Shown: one piece after another, positions 1 to 8,797 of the stretch
Position numbering within the stretch: the stretch's first letter is position 1
How the letters are laid out: each line of letters starts with the position of its first letter
Assembly (NCBI RefSeq): GCF_009498455.1
Contig: NZ_CP045644.1
Span: 5,025,001-5,089,000, forward strand
Origin: Variovorax paradoxus
GTDB taxonomy: Bacteria; Pseudomonadota; Gammaproteobacteria; Burkholderiales; Burkholderiaceae_C
Direction: 5' to 3'
Length of the DNA stretch: 64,000 nt
The notes under the pieces: generated by a model
What the model was told of the DNA's origin: nothing
Databases searched by the model: none
Seen by the model: the letters and a program-made list of their open reading frames with translations, nothing else
Position numbers and translations under genes: made by a program

Positions 1-664
1 GTGCGTCCGCCCAGTGCAGGGCGCGCGCGGTCGTCCGCACGGCTTCGAGAAAGCCTGCGGGGCCGCAAACGTAGACGTGCCTGCCTGGGGCCGGACTGCC
101 GAGGGCTGAAGCAAGGTCGAGGCGTTGCGCGGGCGGGCCGTCGTCGTGATGAAAGAACACCTGGTCCGCGAACGCGCTCTCTTCAAGCCGCCGCCGGTAG
201 GGCGCGCGCGCCGCCGAGCGGCTGCAGCAGTGCAGCGCGAAGTCGCGCCCCAGCGCGGCCAGCCGCTGCGCCATCGACAGCAGCGGCGTCACGCCGATGC
301 CGCCGGCCAGCAGCAGGCTGTGCGTTGCGCTCTCGTCGAGCGCGAAGAGATTGCGCGGCGGGCTGATCTGCAGCACCGAGCCTTCGTGGACGGCGTCGTG
401 CATCGACCGCGAGCCGCCGCGCGAGGCCGCATCGCGCAGCACGCCGATCTCGTAATGCCCATCGTCCAGAGTCGATGCGTTGCACAGCGAGTACTGGCGC
501 ACCAGCCCGCCGGGCAATGCCACGTCGATGTGCGCGCCCGGCGTGAAGGCCGGCAGGCGCTTGCCATCAGCGGGCACCAGCCTGAAGCCGGCCACGCCCT
601 CGGCCTCGACCGTCTTGCGCGCCACCCGCACCGCGATGCCCGCGCCGCCCAGCACGCCATTCAT
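1..664 (-). CDS. PDR/VanB-family flavin oxidoreductase (partial, C-terminus beyond left edge)
   Basis: Reductase component that would pass electrons from NAD(P)H through flavin and a C-terminal 2Fe-2S centre to the neighbouring Rieske oxygenase. The visible 221 residues show the flavin-binding RQYSLCN motif (about 56-62), the nucleotide-binding LLLAGGIGVTP segment (about 117-127) and a VYVCGPAGFL segment near the edge. The plant-type ferredoxin domain expected at the C-terminus lies outside the window. The ATG at 664 overlaps the stop of the oxygenase gene as ATGA (664-661), so the two are translationally coupled. Family assignment is firm; the substrate is unknown. Confidence 0.85.
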   Translation of the reverse strand, partial: MNGVLGGAGIAVRVARKTVEAEGVAGFRLVPADGKRLPAFTPGAHIDVALPGGLVRQYSLCNASTLDDGHYEIGVLRDAASRGGSRSMHDAVHEGSVLQISPPRNLFALDESATHSLLLAGGIGVTPLLSMAQRLAALGRDFALHCCSRSAARAPYRRRLEESAFADQVFFHHDDGPPAQRLDLASALGSPAPGRHVYVCGPAGFLEAVRTTARALHWADA

Positions 665-1887
665 TCCTTGGGCACGAGGAAGTTGCCGGCCTCGAACTGC
701 ACGGGCGGTGCCGCGGGGTCGAAGCTCACGCCGGCCGGGTCGCGGCCTTCGCGCACCGCGTCGAGCTGGCGCTGCAGCAGCCGGCGCAGCATCACGATGC
801 CGCGGTCGGACGAGGCCAGGTGCTCTTCCGAATGCGCGGTGATGGCGCCCTGGCTCACCTGCGCCTCGTAGTCGCCGGGGAAGGCGCGGTGCTCGGCCTC
901 GGTCAGCTCTTCCCACAGCTTGCCGTTCAGGCGCGAGCGCATGCGGGAAAGGTCGCCGGGGGTCTTCACGCGGCCCACGGTGTAGATGCGGAAGCTGTGG
1001 TCGTCGATGGGCAGCACCCAGCCGATCGACTCGACGCGCCCATACGTGGCCACGCGCGGGTTGGGCACCACGCGCAGTGTCGGCAGCACGGGGCCGGCCA
1101 CGCGGCGGAAGGTGCGGCCGTCGTCGAGCGTGCGGATCGATGTGATCGTCACGCCGGTCTCGGTGCTCTCGAAACTCACGTCGGGCATCTGGCCCATGAG
1201 CGCCACGAACTGCGTGCCGCTGAAGCTGCCGTGCAGCACGGGCACGTGGAAGGGGTCGGCCACGTTCTCGTAGTGCTGCAGCCAGTTGCACGGAATGACC
1301 TGCGGCCCGCCGCCGCCGATGCTGTTGCCGTCGGCCTCCAGCGTCTCGCCTTCGTCCATGGTTTCGAGGCAGTCGTAGCGCGGCAGCACGGGTTTCTTGT
1401 CGGCCGGGCCGAGGTAGGCCCAGATCAGGCCGTACTGCTCCTGCACCGGGTACCAGGGCTGGCGCACGCGGCCGCGGCTGCGCGCGCCGCCTTCGGGTTC
1501 GCAGGGCTGGTCGACGCAGTGGCCCTGCACGTCGAACATCCAGCCGTGGTAGCAGCAGCGGATACCTTCTTCTTCCACGCGCCCGTAGTACAGCGAAGCC
1601 CCGCGATGCGCGCAGCGCCAGTGCACGAGGCCCGCGCGACCGCGCTTGTCGCGGAACAGGATCAGGTCTTCGCCCAGCACGCGCATCTGGCGCGGCGTGT
1701 CGGTGGCATCGGCGGCCAGGCCGATGGGGTGCCAGTAGCGGCGCAGCAGCTCGCCCATGGGCGTGCCGGCGCCGACCTCGGTCAGCTCGGGCTTGTGGCT
1801 CGGCGCCTTGCGGCCGTAGGCGGTACCGGTGTCGAATGAAATGGGTTGCCACTCGGAGGTGGCGGAGGAAGGGACGACGGCGCTCAT
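661..1887 (-). CDS. Rieske 2Fe-2S aromatic ring-hydroxylating / O-demethylase oxygenase
   Basis: Terminal oxygenase of a two-component VanAB-like system. The 408-residue protein has a Rieske centre (C92-x-H94 and C111-x2-H114) followed by a mononuclear iron site in the segment ENVADPFHVPVLHG, which gives the D-x2-H-x4-H ligand pattern. That architecture is shared with vanillate demethylase, phthalate dioxygenase and related enzymes. The start at 1887 overlaps the stop of the upstream binding-protein gene (ATGA, 1887-1884), and its own stop overlaps the reductase start, so three genes form a tight operon. The substrate cannot be read from sequence; an aromatic acid or methoxylated aromatic is the usual choice. 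Confidence 0.9.
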   Translation of the reverse strand: MSAVVPSSATSEWQPISFDTGTAYGRKAPSHKPELTEVGAGTPMGELLRRYWHPIGLAADATDTPRQMRVLGEDLILFRDKRGRAGLVHWRCAHRGASLYYGRVEEEGIRCCYHGWMFDVQGHCVDQPCEPEGGARSRGRVRQPWYPVQEQYGLIWAYLGPADKKPVLPRYDCLETMDEGETLEADGNSIGGGGPQVIPCNWLQHYENVADPFHVPVLHGSFSGTQFVALMGQMPDVSFESTETGVTITSIRTLDDGRTFRRVAGPVLPTLRVVPNPRVATYGRVESIGWVLPIDDHSFRIYTVGRVKTPGDLSRMRSRLNGKLWEELTEAEHRAFPGDYEAQVSQGAITAHSEEHLASSDRGIVMLRRLLQRQLDAVREGRDPAGVSFDPAAPPVQFEAGNFLVPKE

Positions 1888-2915
1888 TCGGGGGTGACTC
1901 CTGCGGCCTTGATCAGGTCCGCCACGCGGGGAAAGTCGGCCTTGTAGCCGGCACGGAATTCGGCGGGCGTGCTGCCCAGCGGCTCGAAGCCATAGCCAGC
2001 GAGGCGCTCCTGGATGTCGGGCAGCTTCGTGATCTCGCGCAGTGCGAGCGACCATTCGTCGAGCACGGGCTGCGGCGTGCGGGCGGGTGCGTACACGCCG
2101 ATCCAGCTGTCGAGGTCGAAGCCTGCAAAGCCCTGTTCGGTGAAGGTCGGCACGTTGGGCATCGAGCGCACGCGTTGGCGGCCAGTGATGCCCAGCACCT
2201 TGATGCGTCCGGCCTGTGCGAGGCCGCGCGCCGTCGCGGGGTTGGCCCACGCCACGCCCAGTGCCTCGCCGAACATGTCGTTGTGCGCGGCCGCCTCGGC
2301 CTTGTAGGGCACGTGCACCAGGTCGACGTGGTTCTGGCGCGCCAGCAGTTCGCCGAACAGGTGCGCGTTGGAGCCGTTGCCCCAGGTGCCGTACGAAACG
2401 CCGGGGTGCGCCTTGGCGTAGGCCACGAACTCGCGCACGGTGGAGAAGGGCGCCGAGGCGCGGGCGATGAGCATCGGGCCGCCCGTGGCCAGCTGCGACA
2501 GCGGCTCGAAGTCTTTCACCGGGTCATAAGGCAGCTTGGGCTGCAGCACCACGTTGTTGATGTGCGTGAGCGGCAGCGTGAGCAGCACGGTGTAGCCGTC
2601 GGGCGCGGCCTTGGCGACGGCGTCGGCCGCGATGGTGCCGCTGGCGCCGGGGCGGGCCTCGACGATCACCGGCTGGTTCCAGCGCGCCTTGAGCTTCTCG
2701 GCGTAGACGCGGGCGATGGCGTCCATCGGTCCGCCGGGCGAGCCGAAGGGCACGATGCGCACCACGCGGCTGGGAAAGGGCGCGGGCTGCGCGAAGGCGG
2801 GGCCGGCGGCGAGGGCGGCGATGCCGACACCGAGAACGCCAAGCGCGTGGCGGCGTGTGGTGCACGTCTTGTCCGCCACGTATGCCTCGAGCGGCGAGGG
2901 TCTGAACCGATTCAT
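1884..2915 (-). CDS. TctC/Bug-family tripartite tricarboxylate transporter substrate-binding protein
   Basis: Periplasmic solute-binding protein of 343 residues. The N-terminus has a twin-arginine-like TTRRHALGVLG region and a hydrophobic stretch ending AFAQ near residue 38. The mature part starts with the family-typical segment PSRVVRIVPFGSPGG and contains PGASGTIAADAVAKAAPDGYT. No TctA/TctB membrane genes are nearby, as is common for the many solitary Bug proteins of Burkholderiales. It is first in the operon with the Rieske oxygenase and probably binds that enzyme's substrate for uptake. The start at 2915 follows a GGAGA ribosome-binding site. Confidence 0.9.
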   Translation of the reverse strand: MNRFRPSPLEAYVADKTCTTRRHALGVLGVGIAALAAGPAFAQPAPFPSRVVRIVPFGSPGGPMDAIARVYAEKLKARWNQPVIVEARPGASGTIAADAVAKAAPDGYTVLLTLPLTHINNVVLQPKLPYDPVKDFEPLSQLATGGPMLIARASAPFSTVREFVAYAKAHPGVSYGTWGNGSNAHLFGELLARQNHVDLVHVPYKAEAAAHNDMFGEALGVAWANPATARGLAQAGRIKVLGITGRQRVRSMPNVPTFTEQGFAGFDLDSWIGVYAPARTPQPVLDEWSLALREITKLPDIQERLAGYGFEPLGSTPAEFRAGYKADFPRVADLIKAAGVTPE

Positions 2916-2976
2916 CGTGTCTCCAGTCGTGTTGTACTTGTGCGCTGGACGATACGGACAGCCCGCCCCGCGGGCA

Positions 2977-2992
2977 ATTCGAAGCTTTGAAT
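2977..2992. promoter_or_regulatory. Candidate LysR-type operator between divergent LysR and TctC genes
   Basis: ATTCGAAGCTTTGAAT is a 16-base near-perfect palindrome with one mismatched pair. It lies 8 bases upstream of the LysR start codon and about 60 bases upstream of the divergent TctC start. LysR-type proteins usually bind an interrupted palindrome in such a shared region and repress their own gene. Only the symmetry is seen; binding is inferred. Confidence 0.4.
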
Positions 2993-2999
2993 ATGAGAT

Positions 3000-3917
3000 A
3001 TGGCCCAACGTGATATCCGCAGCCTCGACGTCGGCATGCTGCGGACCTTCGATGCCCTGATGCGCGAGCGCAGCGTGTCGCGCGCGGCCACCAGGCTCTT
3101 CCTGAGCCAGCCGGCGGTGAGCGCCTCGCTCAACCGGCTGCGCGACACCTTCGACGATCCGCTGTTCACGCGCACGGCCCACGGCGTGGAGCCCACGGCG
3201 CGCGCCCATGCGCTGGCCGGCCAGGTCGAGCGCGTGCTGGCCGACCTGTCCGCGATGCTGGAGCCCGGCGAGGGTTTCGAGCCGGCGTCGTCGCAGCGCA
3301 TCTTTCGCATCTCGGGCAGCGACTACGCCAGCCACCTGCTGCTGCCGACGCTCGCCAACGAACTCGTGGCCTGCGGTTCGCGCATCCGTCTGCACTGGGA
3401 GACCAGTTCGTTCCTCACGCTCACCGAGCGCTTGCGCAAGGGCGACTTCGACGTGGCCGTGCTGCCGCGCCTGCAGCCGCCGAGCGATTGCGAATCGGCG
3501 CTGCTGTACGAAGACCGCTACGTGGTCGCGGTGCGACGTGGTCACCCGACGCTGGGCGAGGCGGCCACGCTCGATGCCTTCTGCGAGGCACCGCACGTGT
3601 TCCTGGGCTACGGCAGCTCGGCGCTGGACGACCTCATCGACCAGGTGCTGGCGCGGCAGGGGCGCACGCGCAGCATGCGCGTGGCGATGACGAGCTTCGG
3701 CCAGATCGTCGACCTGCTGGCGCAGACCGACCATGTCGCCGTGCTGCCGCTGCGCGTGGCCGAGCGCTTTCGCGAGTTGCTCGCGGTGCACCCGTTGCCC
3801 TTCGAGCTGCCGGGCTACCGCTCGGTCGTGTGCTGGAACCGCCGCTCGAACTCGGATGCGGGCGTGCAGTGGCTGAAGGATGCGCTGCTGCGCATCGCGC
3901 TCACTGCGCCGGCTTGA
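3000..3917 (+). CDS. LysR-family transcriptional regulator
   Basis: A 305-residue regulator with an N-terminal winged helix-turn-helix (about residues 10-70; SVSRAATRLFLSQPAVSASLNRLRD carries the recognition helix) and a C-terminal periplasmic-binding-like effector domain. It is divergent from the TctC-Rieske-VanB operon with an 84-base gap, the classic arrangement for a LysR activator of its neighbour operon. Its 3' end overlaps the TetR gene on the other strand by 17 bases (3901-3917). The effector is probably the compound processed by the oxygenase. Confidence 0.9.
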   Translation: MAQRDIRSLDVGMLRTFDALMRERSVSRAATRLFLSQPAVSASLNRLRDTFDDPLFTRTAHGVEPTARAHALAGQVERVLADLSAMLEPGEGFEPASSQRIFRISGSDYASHLLLPTLANELVACGSRIRLHWETSSFLTLTERLRKGDFDVAVLPRLQPPSDCESALLYEDRYVVAVRRGHPTLGEAATLDAFCEAPHVFLGYGSSALDDLIDQVLARQGRTRSMRVAMTSFGQIVDLLAQTDHVAVLPLRVAERFRELLAVHPLPFELPGYRSVVCWNRRSNSDAGVQWLKDALLRIALTAPA

Positions 3918-4653
3918 GCCTGCGCGCGAAAGCTTCCAACCCGTCGATCGTGATCTGAATGTGCCGCTCGAAACTGCTGTCGAGCGGCACGGTGGTGCCG
4001 TTGTCCCAGCGCAGGATGAAGGCTTGGTTCGCCAGCTGCGGCAAGTGGCGCGCGAGCACCGGATGGTCGAGCGGGCGGATCGTGTGGACGCGCTCGCGCA
4101 GCTCTTCGGCCCAGGCCTGCGTGTTGTCGGCGGGCAGCGGCGAGAACTCCATCGTCAGGAAGCCCAGCATCGCGGCGATCACGCAGTTGTAGGCCTCGCG
4201 CAGCGGTTCGCCGTCGAAGCCGGCCTCGGTCAGTGCAGAGAGAACGCCTTCGACCAGCTCGGTCGGCAGGCTGCCGTTCGACACCAGCTGCGCCCCGAGC
4301 AGCTGCGCCACGTTCGGGTGCTGCCGCACCGCCGCGCGGCAGCGGTGGAACAGCTCGGCGATCCATGCCTGCCAGGCAAGCGTGCCCTTGGGTGGCGTGA
4401 CCTGCGCCATGACCGTGGCAGCAACCTCGGCCAGCAAGGCTTCGCGCGTGCTGACGTGCCAGTGCACCGTGGCCGGGTACACGCCGAGCTGCGCCGCGAT
4501 CTCTCGCATGCTGAAGGCGCCGAGGCCGAACGCGTCGATGTGCGCCAGCGCGGCTTCGGCGATGCGCTGCTTCGACAACGCCGCACCGCCGGCGGGGCGA
4601 CCGGCCGTTCGGGGGCGAGGCTCGGGGGCTTTTTTCTTCATGGATGCGCGCAT
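3901..4653 (-). CDS. TetR-family transcriptional regulator
   Basis: About 250 residues. After a basic tail (MRASMKKKAPEPRPR) comes a TetR DNA-binding domain (about residues 25-75; FSMREIAAQLGVYPATVHWHV holds the helix-turn-helix) and an all-helical ligand domain. An alternative start is the ATG at 4641. It is divergent from the class III aminotransferase at 4753, and the gap holds a perfect 8-base inverted repeat. A role as local repressor of the aminotransferase, and probably of itself, is inferred from this layout. The ligand is unknown. Confidence 0.88.
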   Translation of the reverse strand: MRASMKKKAPEPRPRTAGRPAGGAALSKQRIAEAALAHIDAFGLGAFSMREIAAQLGVYPATVHWHVSTREALLAEVAATVMAQVTPPKGTLAWQAWIAELFHRCRAAVRQHPNVAQLLGAQLVSNGSLPTELVEGVLSALTEAGFDGEPLREAYNCVIAAMLGFLTMEFSPLPADNTQAWAEELRERVHTIRPLDHPVLARHLPQLANQAFILRWDNGTTVPLDSSFERHIQITIDGLEAFARRLKPAQ

Positions 4654-4686
4654 TGTGCAGCGGGTGAATTGATTGTATAAATATTA

Positions 4687-4709
4687 TTAATTGAGCATCG
4701 ATCAATTAA
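4687..4709. promoter_or_regulatory. Candidate TetR operator
   Basis: TTAATTGA and TCAATTAA are perfect 8-base inverted arms (4687-4694 and 4702-4709) separated by 7 bases. The element is AT-rich in a very GC-rich neighbourhood and lies 44 bases upstream of the preferred aminotransferase start and 33 bases from the TetR start. A further half-site-like AATTGATT occurs at about 4668-4675. The size and symmetry fit a TetR dimer site. Confidence 0.55.
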
Positions 4710-4752
4710 GTGCGCTGACCCCAGACGCATGCCAACCCAAAGGATGTCTCCC

Positions 4753-6066
4753 ATGACGACCGTTGCCGATACCGCCATCGACCAGGCCCTTGCCGAGGCC
4801 CATCAACGCTTCACCGACGGCAACCCTGAGAGCCTCAGCCGGTTCGAGGCGCAGACGCGCTACATGCCCGGCGCCAACAGCCGCTCGGTGCTGTTCTACG
4901 CGCCGTTCCCGCTCACCATCGCGAAGGGCGAGGGCGCCACGCTCTGGGACGCGGACGGCCATCCGTACACCGACTTCATCGCCGAGTACACGGCCGGCGT
5001 CTACGGCCACTCGGCGCCCGAGATCCGCGAGGCGGTCATCGAGGCGATGCAGGGCGGCATCAACCTCACGGGCCACAACCTGCTCGAAGGCCGGCTCGCG
5101 CAGACGATCTGCGAGCGCTTTCCGCAGGTCGAGCAGCTGCGCTTCACCAACTCGGGCACTGAGGCGAACCTGATGGCGCTCACGGCCGCGCTGCGCTTCA
5201 CGGGGCGGCGCAAGATCGTCGTGTTCTCCGGCGGCTACCACGGCGGCGTGCTCGGCTTCGGCGACCAGCCGTCGCCGACGACCGTGCCCTTCGATTTCCT
5301 CGTGCTCCCCTACAACGACGTGGACACGGCGCGCGCGCAGATCGACGCGCACGGCGCGGGCATCGCCGCTATCCTGGTCGAGCCGATGCAGGGCGCGAGC
5401 GGCTGCATCCCGGGCGGGTGCGAGTTTCTGCAGGCGCTGCGCGACGGGGCCACGCGGGTCGGCGCGCTGTTGATCTTCGATGAGGTGATGACCTCGCGGC
5501 TGGGGCCGCACGGCCTTGCGAACGGCCTGGGCGTTCGCTCCGACCTCACGACGCTGGGCAAGTACATCGGCGGCGGCATGTCCTTCGGTGCCTTCGGCGG
5601 GCGCTCTGACGTGATGGCGCAGTTCGATCCGCGCACCGGCGCGCTCGCGCATTCGGGCACCTTCAACAACAACGTGATGACGATGGCGGCCGGCTATGCA
5701 GGCCTCACGCAACTGTTCACGCCGGAGGCGGCGGGCGCGTTGGCCGACCGTGGCGAGGCGATGCGGTCACGGCTCAACGCACTCTGCGAACGCGAAGGCG
5801 TCGCGATGCAGTTCACCGGCGTGGGCTCGCTCATGAATGCGCATTTCCTGCGTGTCGAGGTGCGGCGCGTGGCCGACTTGGCGGCGGTGGACGGGCGCTT
5901 GCGGCAGCTGCTGTTCTTCCACCTGCTGGCGCAGGGGATCTACACCTCGCCGCGTGGATTTGTCGTGCTCTCGCTGCCGTTGTCGGCGGAGGACATCGAC
6001 CGCTATGTCGCTGCCGTGGGCAGCTTCATCGAGGCCTACCGGCCGTTGCTGCTCAGCGCGGGGTAG
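4753..6066 (+). CDS. Class III PLP-dependent aminotransferase (glutamate-1-semialdehyde aminomutase-like)
   Basis: A 437-residue fold-type I aminotransferase. The class III signature LIFDEVMTSRLGPHG precedes the likely PLP lysine K270 in TTLGKYIGGGMSFGAFGGR. An N-terminal segment (YMPGANSRSVLFYAPFPLTI) resembles HemL-like transaminases, but the GSA-specific context is lacking. A catabolic or omega-transaminase acting on an amino acid or amine is more likely than tetrapyrrole synthesis. ATG 4753 is chosen because AAAGGA (4739-4744) sits 8 bases upstream; ATG 4729 is a weaker alternative. It is divergent from the TetR gene and probably controlled by it. The last 14 bases overlap the convergent ferredoxin reductase gene. 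Confidence 0.88.
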   Translation: MTTVADTAIDQALAEAHQRFTDGNPESLSRFEAQTRYMPGANSRSVLFYAPFPLTIAKGEGATLWDADGHPYTDFIAEYTAGVYGHSAPEIREAVIEAMQGGINLTGHNLLEGRLAQTICERFPQVEQLRFTNSGTEANLMALTAALRFTGRRKIVVFSGGYHGGVLGFGDQPSPTTVPFDFLVLPYNDVDTARAQIDAHGAGIAAILVEPMQGASGCIPGGCEFLQALRDGATRVGALLIFDEVMTSRLGPHGLANGLGVRSDLTTLGKYIGGGMSFGAFGGRSDVMAQFDPRTGALAHSGTFNNNVMTMAAGYAGLTQLFTPEAAGALADRGEAMRSRLNALCEREGVAMQFTGVGSLMNAHFLRVEVRRVADLAAVDGRLRQLLFFHLLAQGIYTSPRGFVVLSLPLSAEDIDRYVAAVGSFIEAYRPLLLSAG

Positions 6067-7129
6067 TGCCCGCCACGCCCAGCAGCTCGTGCAGCCGCGT
6101 GCTGGTGGTCGTGTACTGCAGCGGGATCGCCTTGCCGGGAAACACCCGCGCCGCGGCACCCCAGGCCGCCAGCGTGGCCTCGTGGAAGCCGCAGACGATG
6201 AGCTTCTTCTTGCCGGGGTAGGTGTTGATGTCGCCCACCGCGAACACGCCCGGCTCGCGGGTTTCGTACTTCTCGGTGTCGACCGGCACCTGCTTGCGTT
6301 CCAGCTCGAGGCCCCAGTCGGCGATGGGGCCGAGGCGTGGCGAAATGCCCAGGCAGGCGACCAGCGCGTCGAGCGGCAGGTCGACCGTGGTGGCGTCGGG
6401 CGTGGTGATCTGCAGTTGCTTGCCGTCGAAGGCGCTCGGCTGTCCGACCCGGAAGGCCAGCTTGCCGTCGGCCACGAGGGCGCGCATCGCGGCCACGTTC
6501 GCCTCGTCGGCCTGGAAGCCATCGCGGCGGTGGACCAGCGTGACCTGCCTGGCCAGTGCCGTGAGGGCGATGGCGGTTTCCAGCGCGATGTCGTCGCCGC
6601 CATTGACCACGACCGTCTGGCCCGCGAAGCGGTCGAGCGAATCGGGGTGATAGAACAGCGTCGAGCCTTCGAACTGCGCGATGCCGTCGACCGTGATGCG
6701 CTTGGGCACGAAGGCGCCGACGCCGGCCGCGATGAACACCGTCTTCGCGAGGAAGGCGCTGCCAGCCGACGTGGTCAGCAGCAAGCGGCCGTCAGCCTCG
6801 CGGGCCAGCGTAGAAACCTGCTCGCCGAAGTGGAATTGCGGCTTGAACGGCGCCACCTGCTGCAACAGCGACTGCGCCAGATCGCGCCCGCTGGTGACCG
6901 GGGTGCCGGGAATGTCGTAGATCGGCTTGTGGCCGTACAGCGCCACGCACTGGCCGCCCGCGGCGGGCAGCGCATCGACGATGTGGCAGGAAATCTCGAG
7001 CAGGCCCAGTTGGAAGGCCTGGAACAGGCCGACCGGACCGGCGCCGATGATCAGCGCGTCGGTCTCGATCGGTGCGGGCGCCTGGCTCAGCGCACCAGCT
7101 CCGAGATCTTGCCCGTCTTGTCCTTCCAC
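6053..7129 (-). CDS. Ferredoxin-NADP+ reductase, thioredoxin-reductase-like type
   Basis: FAD/NAD(P)-dependent oxidoreductase of 358 residues. It has an FAD-binding [14 protein letters not shown] segment near residue 28 and a second nucleotide-binding fold ([17 protein letters not shown]). Unlike thioredoxin reductases, it lacks an obvious CxxC redox pair. This matches the TrxR-like ferredoxin-NADP reductases. It lies directly after the ferredoxin gene, which is its natural partner. The ATG at 7129 overlaps the ferredoxin coding end by 43 bases; the overlap is long, so a later non-ATG start cannot be excluded. Confidence 0.88.
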   Translation of the reverse strand: MEGQDGQDLGAGALSQAPAPIETDALIIGAGPVGLFQAFQLGLLEISCHIVDALPAAGGQCVALYGHKPIYDIPGTPVTSGRDLAQSLLQQVAPFKPQFHFGEQVSTLAREADGRLLLTTSAGSAFLAKTVFIAAGVGAFVPKRITVDGIAQFEGSTLFYHPDSLDRFAGQTVVVNGGDDIALETAIALTALARQVTLVHRRDGFQADEANVAAMRALVADGKLAFRVGQPSAFDGKQLQITTPDATTVDLPLDALVACLGISPRLGPIADWGLELERKQVPVDTEKYETREPGVFAVGDINTYPGKKKLIVCGFHEATLAAWGAAARVFPGKAIPLQYTTTSTRLHELLGVAGTTPR

Positions 7130-7416
7130 TCCTCGGCTTCAGGCAGGGCGGGCTTGCGCTTGGTGATGCTCTTCCAGCCGTCGGCCAGGGCCAGTTCGGC
7201 GTTGAGCTTGATGAAGGCGAGCTGATCGGCCGGGAGGTCTTCCTCGGCGTATATCGCATTGACCGGGCATTCGGGGATGCAGACAGCGCAGTCGATGCAC
7301 TCATCCGGGTCGATCACCAGCATGTTGGGACCTTCGCGGAAGCAGTCGACGGGGCAAACGTCCACGCAGTCGGTGTATTTGCAACGGATGCAGGCTTCGG
7401 AGACGACGTGGGTCAT
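7087..7416 (-). CDS. fdxA: 7Fe ferredoxin FdxA ([3Fe-4S][4Fe-4S])
   Basis: A 109-residue electron carrier with the two cysteine clusters typical of Fdx[15 protein letters not shown] near the N-terminus and [13 protein letters not shown] about 30 residues later. The tail ending [12 protein letters not shown] is characteristic of proteobacterial FdxA. It is followed by a ferredoxin-NADP reductase, so the pair probably links NADPH to reduced ferredoxin. It starts 43 bases after the cysN stop on the same strand, so readthrough from the sulfate-assimilation operon is possible. Confidence 0.95.
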   Translation of the reverse strand: MTHVVSEACIRCKYTDCVDVCPVDCFREGPNMLVIDPDECIDCAVCIPECPVNAIYAEEDLPADQLAFIKLNAELALADGWKSITKRKPALPEAEEWKDKTGKISELVR

Positions 7417-7459
7417 TTGTCTTGTAGCGTCAGGAGAAGGGGCTGGAAAACCCTAGATT

Positions 7460-8797
7460 TTAGGCCTTTGCGGCGGGTGTCTGCACGAGCACGGCGGCGG
7501 CGGTGCGATGGGAGGCCGTATCGACCAGCACCAGCGACCCCAGCGCACGCGATTGGGCGAACGGCAGAACGGCCAGCGGCTGCTGCAGCGCAAGCACCAC
7601 GTCGCCGATGGCATTGGCCTCGAGCTGGGTCGCGGGCTCGGATTCGAGCGTCGTGATGTTCACGCGATCGACGATGCGCGCCACCTTGGCCTTGACCCAG
7701 CGATGGCCCTGCAGCGCCCAGTACACGCGGCCTGCGACCAGCGGCTCGTCGTCGAGCCAGGCCACCGTGGCGGTGATCTCGCGCACGGGCTCGAAGGCCT
7801 CGGGCGCCAGCAGCCAGTCGCCGCGCGACACGTCGAGTTCGCGGTCGAGCACGATGCCGGCGCTGTGGCCCGCGTGCACGCTCTTCGGCTGGCGCGTGTG
7901 GCTCAGCACCTGGGCCACGGTGGCGGTCTGGTTGCTCGGCAGCACGGTGACGCGCTGGCCGGGCTCCACATGGCCCGAGGCGACGCGGCCCCAGAACACG
8001 CGGCGGCCCTGCGAGGTGTCGGCCGAGGCCGAGAATTTTTCGACCCACTGCACCGGGAAGGCGAAGGGCACGGCTTCGTCCGGCGCGGTCACGGGCAGGT
8101 CTTCGAGCAGCTCGAGCAGGCTCGGGCCTTCGTAGCCGACCCAGTCGGCATGGCGCGTGGCCACGTTCCAGCCCTTGAGGGCCGAGATCGGCACGATGGC
8201 CGCGACCTTCACGCCGGCCGCTTCGGCAAAGGCGTTCAGCGCGGTCGAGATGCGCTCGAAGGCGAGGCCGGCGTCGTCGATGGCGTCGAGCTTGTTGACC
8301 GCGAACACGATCGACTGCACGCGCAGCAGGTTGGCCAGCAGCGTGTGGCGGCGCGTCTGCGGCAGCAGCTCGCGCTTGACCACGGTGCCGTCTTCGACCT
8401 CGGCGGCCCAGGCCAGCTTGGTGGCATCGACCAGCACCACGGCCGCGTCGGCGGCCGAGACGGCCGTGACCATGTTGCGCGTGTACTGCTCGTGGCCCGG
8501 CGCGTCGCCGATGATGAACTTGCGCTTGGCGGTCGAGAAGTAGCGGTAGGCCACGTCGATCGTGATGCCTTGCTCGCGCTCGGCCGAGAGGCCGTCGGTC
8601 AACAGGGCCAGGTCGGTTTCGCCGCCGCGCTGCACGCCGGCCAGCTGGTCTTGCAGCACGGTCTTGCTGTCGACCAGCAGGCGGCCGATGAGCGTGCTCT
8701 TGCCGTCATCGACCGAGCCGCAGGTGATGAAGCGCAGGGCGGTGCCGGTGTCGCCGTGGACATCGGACGTGGCAGGGGTTGCAATCGTTGCGCTCAT
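7460..8797 (-). CDS. cysN: Sulfate adenylyltransferase subunit 1 (GTPase) CysN
   Basis: GTPase subunit of ATP sulfurylase; with CysD it makes adenosine 5'-phosphosulfate from sulfate and ATP. The 445-residue protein shows the G1 motif GSVDDGKST (27-35), DAPGH (98-102) and NKLD (168-171), followed by EF-Tu-like beta-barrel domains. It ends without a fused APS kinase (CysC) domain, unlike the longer NodQ-type proteins. The start is 1 base inside the cysD stop, so cysD and cysN are coupled. Confidence 0.95.
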   Translation of the reverse strand: MSATIATPATSDVHGDTGTALRFITCGSVDDGKSTLIGRLLVDSKTVLQDQLAGVQRGGETDLALLTDGLSAEREQGITIDVAYRYFSTAKRKFIIGDAPGHEQYTRNMVTAVSAADAAVVLVDATKLAWAAEVEDGTVVKRELLPQTRRHTLLANLLRVQSIVFAVNKLDAIDDAGLAFERISTALNAFAEAAGVKVAAIVPISALKGWNVATRHADWVGYEGPSLLELLEDLPVTAPDEAVPFAFPVQWVEKFSASADTSQGRRVFWGRVASGHVEPGQRVTVLPSNQTATVAQVLSHTRQPKSVHAGHSAGIVLDRELDVSRGDWLLAPEAFEPVREITATVAWLDDEPLVAGRVYWALQGHRWVKAKVARIVDRVNITTLESEPATQLEANAIGDVVLALQQPLAVLPFAQSRALGSLVLVDTASHRTAAAVLVQTPAAKA

